This document shows positions 46,942-57,953 of a stretch of 64,000 nucleotides of DNA, in pieces; within the stretch, counting starts at the first letter, position 1, and each line of letters begins with the position of its first letter. Location: positions 20,676 through 84,675 of the forward strand of contig CAYRNF010000015.1 of assembly GCA_964425695.1 (NCBI GenBank), written 5' to 3'. The position numbers and the translations under genes were made by a program. The notes beneath the pieces are model-generated. The model was not told the DNA's origin. It was given only the letters and a program-made list of their open reading frames with translations, and searched no databases. This DNA comes from JAKPBU01 sp964425695. Lineage in GTDB: Bacteria > Pseudomonadota > Gammaproteobacteria > Xanthomonadales > Xanthomonadaceae.

Positions 46942-48153
46942 ATGGATCTGAAGAGTGGGTATCCCTGGTGGGCCGTGCAGAACGGCCTGCCGCATGCCTT
47001 TCCCCCGCTGCAGGACGACATCCGCTGCGACGTGGCGGTGATCGGCGCGGGCATCACCGGTGCACTGATTGCCGACGAGTTGACCGCGCACGGCCACGAC
47101 GTGGTGGTGGTGGACCGGCGCGACGCGGGCGGGGGTTCGACCTCGGCCAGCACCGCGCTGCTGCAGTACGAGATCGACACGCACATGACCGAACTGTGCG
47201 AGAAGTACGGCGAGGCCGACGCGGCGCTGGCCTACAAGGCCTGCGCGGACGCGATCCCGATGCTGGCCGAGCGCGCCAGCGCGTTCCGCGACGTGGGCTT
47301 CGGCCACCTGTCCAGCCTGTACTACGCCAGCAAGCGCCGCCACCGCGACGACCTGCACGCCGAGTACGCGCTGCGCAAGCGCCACGGGTTCGACGTGGAA
47401 TGGCTGGAGGCCGACGCCCTGCACGCGCGCTACGGTTTCCGCGCGCCCGGCGCGATCCTGAGCGCGCTGGCCGCGCGCATCGATCCCTACGCCATGGCAT
47501 ACCGGCTCCTGCAGCGCATGCAGAAGGCCGGCACGCAGGTGTTCGACCGCACCGCGGTGGAACGGGTGGAAGTGGGCGCGCGGAACGTCGTGTTGCACAC
47601 ACCCGGCGGGAAGCGCGTCACCGCGCGCCACCTGGTGGTGGCCGGCGGCTACGAGTCGCAGACGCTGCTGCGCCAGCGCGTGGCCCGCAACCGCAGCAGC
47701 TACGCGTTCGTGACCGAACCGATCGACCCTGCGGCACTGGGCCCGCTGCGCGACACCATGCTGTGGGAATCGGCACGCCCATACCTGTACATGCGCACCA
47801 CCGCCGACGGGCGCCTGGTGGTGGGTGGCGAGGACGATGCGGTGGACGTGGCGTCCAAGCGCGACGCCCGGCTGGGGCGCAAGACGCGCACGCTGTGCAA
47901 GCAGGTGCGCGCGCTGTTCCCGGAGTTGCCGGTGGAGCCGGCGTTCGCCTGGGCCGGCACCTTCGCCGAGACCCGCGATGGCCTGCCGTTCTTCGGGCCG
48001 CATCCGGAGCACGGCAGCCGGGTGCTGTTCGCCATGGCCTACGGCGGCAACGGCATCACCTACTCGATGCTCGGCGCCGGGCTGCTGCGTGCGCTGGTCG
48101 AACGCCGCAAGCATCCGCTGGCGCGCCTGTTCGGGTTCGGGCGGATCGGCTGA
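46942..48153 (+). CDS. FAD-dependent oxidoreductase (DAO family)
   Basis: A 403-residue D-amino-acid-oxidase-like flavoprotein. The Rossmann fingerprint VAVIGAGITGALIADEL lies near 32, VVVDRRDAGGGSTSAST after the second strand, and a C-terminal FAD-binding motif FAMAYGGNGITYSMLGAG. Family members oxidise amines or amino acids; the substrate is unknown. It begins 167 bp after the TonB receptor and 17 bp separate its stop from the sirtuin start, so these two probably form an operon. Confidence 0.92.
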   Translation: MDLKSGYPWWAVQNGLPHAFPPLQDDIRCDVAVIGAGITGALIADELTAHGHDVVVVDRRDAGGGSTSASTALLQYEIDTHMTELCEKYGEADAALAYKACADAIPMLAERASAFRDVGFGHLSSLYYASKRRHRDDLHAEYALRKRHGFDVEWLEADALHARYGFRAPGAILSALAARIDPYAMAYRLLQRMQKAGTQVFDRTAVERVEVGARNVVLHTPGGKRVTARHLVVAGGYESQTLLRQRVARNRSSYAFVTEPIDPAALGPLRDTMLWESARPYLYMRTTADGRLVVGGEDDAVDVASKRDARLGRKTRTLCKQVRALFPELPVEPAFAWAGTFAETRDGLPFFGPHPEHGSRVLFAMAYGGNGITYSMLGAGLLRALVERRKHPLARLFGFGRIG

Positions 48154-48170
48154 TCCGCAGGGCCGCCACC

Positions 48171-48929
48171 GTGGAGCGGCGCTCCAGCCCGCGCATCGTG
48201 TTCCTGACCGGCGCCGGCATGTCGGCCGAGAGCGGCGTGCCCACGTTCCGCGATGCCCTCACCGGCCTGTGGTCGCGTTTCGACGCCGCCGCGCTGGCCA
48301 CCGAAGCCGCCTTCCGCGCCGATCCGGGCCTGGTCTGGGGCTGGTACCGGTGGCGGGCCGCGGGCGTGCAACGTGCGCAGCCGAATGCCGGGCACGTGGG
48401 CATCGCCGCGCTGGCGCGCCACTGCGACGTGGCGGTGGTGACCCAGAACGTGGACGACCTGCACGAACGCGCCGGATCGCGCGACGTGGTGCACCTGCAC
48501 GGCAACCTGTTCGCCTCGCGCTGCATCGACTGCAGTACACCCGCAACGGGCAGCCCCGATCCGGTCGTGGGCGCTGCCGGGGCGCCCCCGGACGAGGGAG
48601 GGCGCGAAACACCGCCTGCGTGCGCACGCTGCGGCGGCGCGCTGCGTCCCGGCGTGGTCTGGTTCGGCGAAGCATTGCCGCAGCGCGCCTGGGCCGATGC
48701 CATGGCGGCGGCCAGCGATTGCGCGCTGCTGGTGGTGGTCGGCACTTCGGGCCTGGTGCAGCCGGCCGCATCGCTGCCGGCGATGGCGCGCGACGCGGGC
48801 ACCCGCGTGCTGGAGATCAACCCGGTGCGGACGCCGCTCACCGCCGTGGCCCACGCATGGTGGCGCACGACCGCCAGCGGCGGCATCGCCCGCCTGTCCG
48901 CGCTGCTGGAAACCGGCGCCCTGCCCTGA
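48171..48929 (+). CDS. NAD-dependent protein deacylase, sirtuin (class III/CobB-like)
   Basis: A 252-residue Sir2-family enzyme that removes acyl groups from lysines using NAD+. GAGMSAESGVPTFRD (NAD-binding, about 15-28), TQNVDDLHERAG, catalytic His110 in VVHLHGN, four zinc cysteines C118, C121, C151, C154, and the GTSGLVQPAASLP motif. Tyr59 and Arg62 (WYRWR) match the Y-x-x-R pair of class III desuccinylases. A 17-residue insertion separates the two cysteine pairs. Start is GTG at 48171, 18 bp after the oxidoreductase stop. Confidence 0.92.
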   Translation: MERRSSPRIVFLTGAGMSAESGVPTFRDALTGLWSRFDAAALATEAAFRADPGLVWGWYRWRAAGVQRAQPNAGHVGIAALARHCDVAVVTQNVDDLHERAGSRDVVHLHGNLFASRCIDCSTPATGSPDPVVGAAGAPPDEGGRETPPACARCGGALRPGVVWFGEALPQRAWADAMAAASDCALLVVVGTSGLVQPAASLPAMARDAGTRVLEINPVRTPLTAVAHAWWRTTASGGIARLSALLETGALP

Positions 48930-49022
48930 CGCAGGCGGCGAGAGCCCGCGCGTTGCGCGCCGCTGCAGGGGCGGCTTCCGCCGCGGGATCCGCGTTTCGG
49001 GCTGCCGGACAGCGCAGGACCT

Positions 49023-49072
49023 GGCGGCTTCAGCCGCCTTCGCGGGCGTTGGCCGCCCCATGGACGGCCAAC
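49023..49072. terminator. hairpins between convergent sirtuin and btuB-like genes
   Basis: GGCGGCT-TC-AGCCGCC (49023-49038) and GTTGGCCG (49048-49055) / CGGCCAAC (49065-49072). They lie between two convergent genes and may end both transcripts; T runs are absent. The first also resembles the REP-type repeats elsewhere in the window. Confidence 0.5.
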
Positions 49073-49088
49073 GTGGCCCGGCCGGGCC

Positions 49089-50975
49089 TCACGGCTTGGG
49101 CGCGTAGCGCAGCGTCAGCGTGTACGCGCGCCCGGGCTGGCGGTAGTAGGCCGCGGTTTCATAGGTGCGGTCGGCCACGTTGGCGATGCCCGCCTGCAGC
49201 GACCAGTCCGGATGGAACGACCAGCCGGCGCGCAGGTCCACCAGCGCGTACCCGCCCATGCGCGTCGCATTGCCCGGATCGTCGTAGCGCTCGCCCGAGG
49301 CAAACACCGACCCGCCCACGCTGAACGCGCCGAAGCTGCGGTCCACGTCCACGCGCCCCGTGCGGCGCGCGCGTCGCGGCAGCAGGTTGCCTTCGTTGAA
49401 GCCCGCGCTGCGGTTGCGCGGATCCAGCCAGGTCAGCGCCGCCTGCAGTTCCCAGCCCGCCACGGTGGCGCTGCCAGTGGCTTCCACGCCGCGGATGCGC
49501 GCCTGGTCGATGTTGTTGGGCTGTCCGAACGGATGGGTGGCGTCCACCAGCGTGGCGTCGTAGGCGATCAGATCGTCCACGCGCGTCTCGAACGCCTGCA
49601 CGCCCCAGCGCGCCGCCGCGTGCGTGCCGCGCAGGCCCAGTTCGGCGCTGCGCGAGGTTTCCGGCGTCAGGTTGGGGTTGCCGTAGCCTGGGAAGTAAAG
49701 GTCGTTGAAGCTCGGCGCCTTGTACGCGGTGCCGTAGCTCGCGGTGACACGCAGCGCCTGGGTCAGGTCCCAGCCCCACAGCGCGCTGCCGGTGGCCTTG
49801 CCGCCAAACTGGTCGTCTTCGTCGTGGCGCGCGGCCAGCTGCAGCGCGTGCGCGCCGAAGTCGCCCTGCCACTGCCCGAACGCGCCGCGGGCGATGCGCT
49901 TGTCCACCGTGAACCCGGCGGTGCCGTCCACCGCATCGCGCAGCCAGTCGAAGCCGACGGTCAGCAAACCCGCGCGTTCGCCAAGGCGCATGTCCGATTG
50001 CACCGAACCCTGGCTGCGCCGGGTCTGGAAGCTGCTGGCACGCACGTCGCCGCGGTAGTCGTCGGCCAGGTCGCGTGACTGCGCTGCGCGCACGGTGAGC
50101 GCGAACGCCTGCGAAGGCTTGAACCCGACGCGCGCGGACACCGCCTGCTGCAGCACCTTGGAGACGTTCGCGAAACCGCTGTCGTACTCGTTGCGGCCCT
50201 CGGCGCGGAACAGGCGCGCGTCGGCGTCCCAGGCGTCGGAAAAGCGGTAGCCGGCCTGCGCGGTGATCGAGTCGTTGCGGTAGCCGTCGCGATCCGGGTC
50301 CAGGCCGAAATCGTCGAACGGGTTGGCCGGGTTGTCGCGCAGCGCGTCGATGCCATCGGTGTGCTCGTGCGCGGCATTGAACGCATACCACCCCGCGCCG
50401 GCGTTCCCACCCGCGCCGGCACTGGCGCGCAGCGTGCCGAAGCTGCCTGCCGCCAGGCTGGCGTGCGGTGCGAACCCGCCCTGCGGCCGCCGGGTGAAGA
50501 TCTGCACCACGCCGCCGATGGCTTCCGAGCCGTACAGGCTGGAGAACGGGCCGCGCACGATCTCGATGCGCTCGATCTGCTCGACCGGGATGTCCTGCCA
50601 CGCCGTGAGCCCGGCCGACACCGAGCCCATGCGCACGCCATCCACCAGGACCAGCACGTGGTCGGCCTCGGTGCCGCGCACGAACACGGACGACAGCTTG
50701 CCCGGTCCGCCGTTGTTGCCGATGGAAATGCCGGCTTCGCCGCGCAGCAGCGTCACCAGCGATGCCGGCTGCAGGCGTTCGATGCGGGCGCGATCGATCA
50801 CCGTCACCGCGGCCAGGGTCTCGTCCTGGGTGCGGGCGGTGCGCGTGGCGGTGACCACGACCTGGTCGAGGTCGCGCGCACCCGGCGCAGGATCCTGCGC
50901 GGACAGCGGAAGCAGGCACGGGACGAGCCCGAGCGCGATGGACGCGCACAGGCGCGCGGTACGGAGGTTCTGCAT
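49089..50975 (-). CDS. btuB: TonB-dependent vitamin B12 receptor, BtuB-like
   Basis: A 628-residue outer-membrane receptor. Signal peptide cleaves near PLSAQ (about 27). The TonB box region DQVVVTATRTART is followed by the plug (LLRGEAGISIGNNGGPGK, VLVLVDGVRMGS, IEIVRGPFSSLYGSEAIGG) and a beta barrel ending in ...LTLRYAPKP-like C-terminus. Short length (about 600) and sequence style fit BtuB. A cobalamin riboswitch lies directly upstream, which supports the substrate assignment. The ATG at 50975 is chosen because longer frames read through the riboswitch. Confidence 0.93.
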   Translation of the reverse strand: MQNLRTARLCASIALGLVPCLLPLSAQDPAPGARDLDQVVVTATRTARTQDETLAAVTVIDRARIERLQPASLVTLLRGEAGISIGNNGGPGKLSSVFVRGTEADHVLVLVDGVRMGSVSAGLTAWQDIPVEQIERIEIVRGPFSSLYGSEAIGGVVQIFTRRPQGGFAPHASLAAGSFGTLRASAGAGGNAGAGWYAFNAAHEHTDGIDALRDNPANPFDDFGLDPDRDGYRNDSITAQAGYRFSDAWDADARLFRAEGRNEYDSGFANVSKVLQQAVSARVGFKPSQAFALTVRAAQSRDLADDYRGDVRASSFQTRRSQGSVQSDMRLGERAGLLTVGFDWLRDAVDGTAGFTVDKRIARGAFGQWQGDFGAHALQLAARHDEDDQFGGKATGSALWGWDLTQALRVTASYGTAYKAPSFNDLYFPGYGNPNLTPETSRSAELGLRGTHAAARWGVQAFETRVDDLIAYDATLVDATHPFGQPNNIDQARIRGVEATGSATVAGWELQAALTWLDPRNRSAGFNEGNLLPRRARRTGRVDVDRSFGAFSVGGSVFASGERYDDPGNATRMGGYALVDLRAGWSFHPDWSLQAGIANVADRTYETAAYYRQPGRAYTLTLRYAPKP

Positions 50976-51099
50976 GGCAATGGCTCCCGGCGCCGCGCCT
51001 GCCCGCGCGGGCCTGTTGGATCGAAAGGGAGACACGCGATGGACAACGCACGGGGCCCGCGCGCACGCGGCGGCAGGCGGCCCATGACCTCGCCCACCG

Positions 51100-51310
51100 C
51101 GAGTCACGACACGCCCGTGGCCGGTCTCCGGGCTCGCGAGCCGATGCTGTCGCATCCGGTACCGGCGCCTTCCCATGCACGCATGCACAGTGGCGGTTGC
51201 CGGCCCTTGCTCGCCTACCGTTGCGGGGGCAGCTCCGGAATTGCCTGCGTCGACGACAGCGACGCGGCGCACCGGATTCCCGTTTCAACCCTTGGCCGAA
51301 TGGCTGCAGG
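51100..51310 (-). promoter_or_regulatory. cobalamin (B12) riboswitch upstream of btuB
   Basis: Minus strand shows the class hallmarks in order: GGGAATCCGGTGCG (near 51270-51285), GCTGCCCCCGCAACGGT (near 51218-51234) and the B12 box AGCCCGGAGACCGGCC (51134-51119). B12 binding normally represses expression of the downstream receptor. The extended -10 TGC-TAGACT lies at 51337-51329, so transcription probably starts near 51320. Exact ends are approximate. Confidence 0.93.
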
Positions 51311-51454
51311 TCACCTCAGGCGGGGCGCAGTCTAGCAAAGCGGCACGTCGCCTCCCGGCCGCGTCGCGCGACGCGGCCGCATGTGCGCTTGCGGCCGCCC
51401 AGCCGCGGCGCGAGTTGCCTACACTCCACGCACGGGGCCAAGGGGACAGCCGAG

Positions 51455-52078
51455 ATGGCGCAATACGACTTCCTGCGACGACTGCTGGGGCGCAAGCCCG
51501 CGGCGCCTGCCGTGCCTGACGCGCCTGCCGGCGCACCGGCGCTGCCGTCAGCGCGGGCCGCGGGCGATCGCCGGCACGCCGACCGCGTGGACGCGCGCGA
51601 AGGCCTGCGCATCCTGGTGATCGACGACTCGGCCACGATCGTGGCCGTGCTGCGCAAGATGCTGCTGCAGGCGCGCTACACGGTGGCCGGTGCCGGCGAT
51701 GCGGAGACCGGGCTGGAATTCGCCAGGCGCGAGCTGCCGGAACTCATCCTGCTGGACATCGTGCTGCCCGGCATGAGCGGCTTCGACGCGCTGCGCCAGC
51801 TGCGCCGCGATCCGGCCACGCGCCACATCCCGGTGATCATGATCAGCGGCAACCTGCAGGCGACGGAGCAGTTCTACGTGCGGCGCATCGGCGCGGACGA
51901 CTTCATGAAGAAGCCGTTCGGGCGCGCCGAGGTCTTCGAGCGCATCCGCGCGCTGGTGGAAGCCGGGCGGCTGCCGCGGCGCGACGGACCGCCGCTGGCG
52001 CTGGGCGAGGACGATGGCGCGGTGGCGGCGCCGGATGCAGGCCCGGGCAGCGCGGCACCGGCACCCGGACCTGCCTGA
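51455..52078 (+). CDS. response-regulator receiver protein (PilG/CheY-like)
   Basis: A 207-residue stand-alone receiver protein. An N-terminal 50 residues are basic and Ala/Pro-rich (LRRLLGRKPAAP); the receiver domain spans about 52-170: IDDSAT, phosphoacceptor Asp in LILLDIVLPGMSGF, Thr/Ser in VIMISGN, Lys in DFMKKPFG. A Pro/Ala-rich tail follows and there is no output domain. Resembles PilG-type twitching regulators, but no pilus gene is near. Start ATG at 51455 with AGGGGA upstream. Divergent from the btuB riboswitch promoter. Confidence 0.9.
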   Translation: MAQYDFLRRLLGRKPAAPAVPDAPAGAPALPSARAAGDRRHADRVDAREGLRILVIDDSATIVAVLRKMLLQARYTVAGAGDAETGLEFARRELPELILLDIVLPGMSGFDALRQLRRDPATRHIPVIMISGNLQATEQFYVRRIGADDFMKKPFGRAEVFERIRALVEAGRLPRRDGPPLALGEDDGAVAAPDAGPGSAAPAPGPA

Positions 52079-52092
52079 CACGGCGCCCGCGC

Positions 52093-54678
<2,586 letters not shown>

Positions 54679-54722
54679 GGCGTGTCCTCGGGGCTTGGGG
54701 CGGCGGTGCCGCGATGCGTTCC

Positions 54723-54752
54723 AGATGGGGCGACGGCCGCGGCGAATCAACC
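54723..54752 (-). promoter_or_regulatory. sigma-32 (heat-shock) promoter of clpB
   Basis: On the minus strand GGTTGATT (54752-54745) and CCCCATCT (54730-54723) are 14 bases apart. The consensus is CTTGAAA - 13-15 bases - CCCCATNT. The -10 is essentially perfect and lies 44 bp before the clpB ATG. Confidence 0.75.
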
Positions 54753-54756
54753 GCGC

Positions 54757-56541
54757 TCAGTCGAGCATGGCGAGCTTGTTCAATTCCGCATCGGCTTCCG
54801 CCAGGCCGAAGGCGACGCGCGTGGCGCCGGCCGCCAGCAGCGCCTGGCGCTGCTCCTGCCGGTCCTGCGGATACAGCCCGGGGCGCACCACCAGCACCGG
54901 CACGCGCGGATGCGCGGTTTCGATGCGCTTGCACAGGTAGCGCACGTGGGCCAGGCCGCCCGGCGGCAGCGAGACCAGCACCACCGCGTCGACCTGCGCG
55001 CCGGCCAGTTGCGCGAGCACGTCCGACACCAGCGCCTGTGAGCTGGCATCGCGCCAGTCGATGCGCACGCGGTCCACCACCTTGCCCAGCATGGTCACGC
55101 CGAGCTCGTCGATGGCATCGCGCGCCGGGACCGCGAGCACGCACCTGCGCGCATCGGCCGGCCTGCCGGGATCGCCCGCCTGCGGCTGCGCCGTTGCGGC
55201 ACGCTGCAGGTCCAGCAGTTCGGCCGCGTCGGCGGCGATGCGCCGCTGGGTGGCGTCGTCGAGCTTGCCGGCGCGCACGTCGCTGCGCACCTGCCCCAGC
55301 ATGGGCACCACGACCTGGTCGAAGGCCTGTTCCAGGCCGCCGGTGCGCACCTGCTCATCGAACAGGCGGCCGGCTTCGTCCTCGTCGCCGGCGAGCAGGC
55401 GCTGGTACAGCCGGTGCGAAGGCGCCAGCACCGGGCGGTCGCCGAGCAGCGTGTCCAGGAAGGCGAGCTGCGGCACGTGCCGGCCCAGCACCACCAGGCA
55501 CACGGTCAGCGGCGAAGCCAGCACCAGCCCCACCGGTCCCCACAGCCACGTCCAGAACGCCACCGCGATCAGCAGCGCGGCCTGCGATACGCCCAGACCG
55601 CGGCCGTAGACCAGCGGTTCCACGATCATGTTGGTGACCAGCTCCAGCACGCCGAACAGCGCCACCACCAGCAGCGCGACCGTCCACTCGCGCGAGATCA
55701 GCAGGCTCAGCCCGATCGGCAGCAGCGCCGCCAGCCAGGGACCGATGTACGGGATGTAGCGCAGCAGCGCGGCGAAGAAACCCCACAGGGCCGCGTACGG
55801 CACGCCGATCAGCGCGAGCCCCACGCCCACCGCCAGCCCGTAGCCGCCGTTGACCAGCAGCTGCATCAGCAGGTAGCGGCTCACGCGCGCACCGGCATCG
55901 TCCAGCGCGCGCGTGGTGTCGGCCAGCGCGCCCACGCCCACCAGCGAAATCACGCGGTCGCGCAGGTCCTCGCGGTTGAGCAGCATGAACATCACCAGCA
56001 CCAGCACCAGGCCGGTCAGCGCCACCGGTTCCAGCACCGGCCCGGCCACCGACCACAGCTGCGACAGGCTGAAGGCGCCTTCCTCCACCACCCGTACCGG
56101 CTGCGCCCGCGCCAGTTCCAGTTCGTCGGCGGTCATGTCCTGGGTGCGCTTGTCGCCCAGCTGCTGGCTGATGCGCTCGGTGACGATCTCCACCTTGTCG
56201 AGCAGGCCGGTGCGGCCGCGTTCGCGCAGCTGGGCGATCTTGGCGGCGACGTTGTCCTCGTACTTCGGGTATTCGTCCAGCAGGCTGCCGATCTGGCGGG
56301 TCACGCCGTAGAACAGCGCCACCACCAGGCCCATCCCCACCAGGGTGACCCCGGCCACCGCCAGCGCCCGCGGCACGCGCCTGCGTTCCAGCCAGCCGGA
56401 CAGCGGCGCCAGCAGGAAGGTGAACAGCACCGCCAGCGCCACCGGCACCACCACCGATTTGGCCCAGGCCAGGAAGCCCAGCACCAGCGCCGTGCCCAGC
56501 AGCAGCGGCAGCAGGTTGGACATGCGCTGGCGGGTGTCCAT
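54757..56541 (-). CDS. AI-2E/PerM-family transporter with extra C-terminal domain
   Basis: A 594-residue protein. Residues 1-355 form an AI-2E/UPF0118-type transporter: several membrane segments (from LLPLLLGTALVLGFLAWAKS on), a periplasmic helical stretch (about 80-150) and the family motif YIPYIGPWLAALLPIGLSLL. Residues about 365-594 are an added soluble region: a helical part, then a Rossmann-like alternation (VVLVSLPPGGLAHVRYLCKR, VPVLVVRPGLYPQDR) that recalls B12-binding-type folds without the cobalamin His motif. Substrate unknown. It is upstream of clpB in the same direction. Confidence 0.88.
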   Translation of the reverse strand: MDTRQRMSNLLPLLLGTALVLGFLAWAKSVVVPVALAVLFTFLLAPLSGWLERRRVPRALAVAGVTLVGMGLVVALFYGVTRQIGSLLDEYPKYEDNVAAKIAQLRERGRTGLLDKVEIVTERISQQLGDKRTQDMTADELELARAQPVRVVEEGAFSLSQLWSVAGPVLEPVALTGLVLVLVMFMLLNREDLRDRVISLVGVGALADTTRALDDAGARVSRYLLMQLLVNGGYGLAVGVGLALIGVPYAALWGFFAALLRYIPYIGPWLAALLPIGLSLLISREWTVALLVVALFGVLELVTNMIVEPLVYGRGLGVSQAALLIAVAFWTWLWGPVGLVLASPLTVCLVVLGRHVPQLAFLDTLLGDRPVLAPSHRLYQRLLAGDEDEAGRLFDEQVRTGGLEQAFDQVVVPMLGQVRSDVRAGKLDDATQRRIAADAAELLDLQRAATAQPQAGDPGRPADARRCVLAVPARDAIDELGVTMLGKVVDRVRIDWRDASSQALVSDVLAQLAGAQVDAVVLVSLPPGGLAHVRYLCKRIETAHPRVPVLVVRPGLYPQDRQEQRQALLAAGATRVAFGLAEADAELNKLAMLD

Positions 56542-56756
56542 GTCGGTTCCGGAAACGGGGGCGTGGCGCTTTATGGCGCATCGCCCGTCAAGCAGGCCTG
56601 CACAGGGCGGAGGCTCCCTGCGTCGCAGGCCGGCGACGCGCGCGCCGGGCGCCCCGGCCAGGGCTTGCCGCGCCCACGCGGGGCTTGGGCCAGGGCGTTC
56701 ATCCGCACCGGCGGCACCGGGGCTAGCATCCCGGGTCCCCCATCGCAGGAGCCGCC

Positions 56757-57728
56757 ATGTTCGATGCCCTCGTCGACGACCTTTCGCAGCGTTACGGCCT
56801 GGGCGACCGCGGCCGCGACCTGTTCGCGCTGCTGGTGGCCTATATCCACAACGACCGGCGCGGCGGGTTTGCCGGCTTCATGGAGGGTTTCCGCGAGCAG
56901 GGCCACGGCGACCTGGTGGCGTCGTGGCTGGGCAACCCCGAGGCGGGGGGTCTGAACGCGTCGGACGTGGGCATGGTGTTCGGGCAGGGGCTGCTCAACG
57001 ACTGGGGCACCCGCCTGGGGGCCAGCCGCGCCACCGTGGCGGCCGCCATCGCCGGCGTGCTGCCGCGCCTGGTCGCCGAACTCACGCCCGGCGGGCGGGT
57101 ACCCGGCGGCTGGGCTCCGCCCGCATCGCGCCCGGGCGAAGCCGAACGGCCGGCAGTCCCGGCGGGCCCGCGCGAGCCGCTCGCGGAGGAACGGCCCTCT
57201 TCGCGTTCCGACTGGCCGCCCCCGGCCGGCGGGGCGGCCCCGTCGGCGGCGCACGAACCGTCCAGCCCGGCGCCCTTCGGAACCCCCGGGCCGGTGCGCG
57301 CGCCTCAGCCGGGCGAACCTGCGGGCGCGTTCCGCACGGAGCCGGTGTTCGACGAGCCCGGGCGGCCAGCGCACGGCGGATCGCTGCGGCGCGAACCGAC
57401 CCTGGCGGCCGCACCGCGCGCACCGGTGGAGGCGCGCCCCGCCCTTGACCCGGGCGAGCAGCGCGCGGCCGAGATGGCAGCGCTCTTCGACCGCCCTGCG
57501 CGCGGCGAGCGTGCGGCGCCCGGCACCTTGGCCGACGTGCGCCCCGACAACTGGCGCTCGGCGATGCAACCGCCGCGCCGCAAGCGCGGCCCGGGCGGCG
57601 TGTTCTGGTTCGTAGTGCTGCTGGCGCTGCTGGCGGGCGGGGCGTGGTTCGCCTGGTCGCAGGGCCTGCTGGCGCCGTACATCGAACAGCTCCAGCTGCC
57701 GATCCAGCCCTCGCCCTCCACCGTGTGA
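56757..57728 (+). CDS. YidB/DUF937-like protein with Pro-rich linker and C-terminal membrane helix
   Basis: A 323-residue protein. The first 110 residues (LVDDLSQRYGLGDRGRDLFAL, GLNASDVGMVFGQGLLNDWG) look like the YidB/DUF937 helical family. A 160-residue Pro/Ala/Arg-rich disordered linker follows, then a basic patch and one membrane helix (about 282-300, VFWFVVLLALLAGGAWFAW) with a short tail. Function unknown. It has AGGAG before the ATG. The membrane anchor is unusual for the short DUF937 family members. Confidence 0.82.
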   Translation: MFDALVDDLSQRYGLGDRGRDLFALLVAYIHNDRRGGFAGFMEGFREQGHGDLVASWLGNPEAGGLNASDVGMVFGQGLLNDWGTRLGASRATVAAAIAGVLPRLVAELTPGGRVPGGWAPPASRPGEAERPAVPAGPREPLAEERPSSRSDWPPPAGGAAPSAAHEPSSPAPFGTPGPVRAPQPGEPAGAFRTEPVFDEPGRPAHGGSLRREPTLAAAPRAPVEARPALDPGEQRAAEMAALFDRPARGERAAPGTLADVRPDNWRSAMQPPRRKRGPGGVFWFVVLLALLAGGAWFAWSQGLLAPYIEQLQLPIQPSPSTV

Positions 57729-57953
57729 CCTAGACGCGCCGCGCGCAGCTCGGGCGCGGAAGCCGGTTCGCTGCGCCCCGGCCGGCGCGTGGCAGCCTTG
57801 GTGCCCAGGTCGCGGCGACGGTTGCGTTGCACCCGCCTGTGGTCCCGGTGGCCTGCACCCGCATGGGCCGCCTCTACGTTATGCGACAGCGCGGCGCGAA
57901 ATCCGATGGCACAAGGGCCTCCTACGGCCGCGCAGGCGGGGCCGTGCGTGCGC

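Noticed and set aside
50975..51272. Longer btuB start upstream
   Set aside because: The extra codons fall inside the cobalamin riboswitch; the signal peptide begins at 50975.
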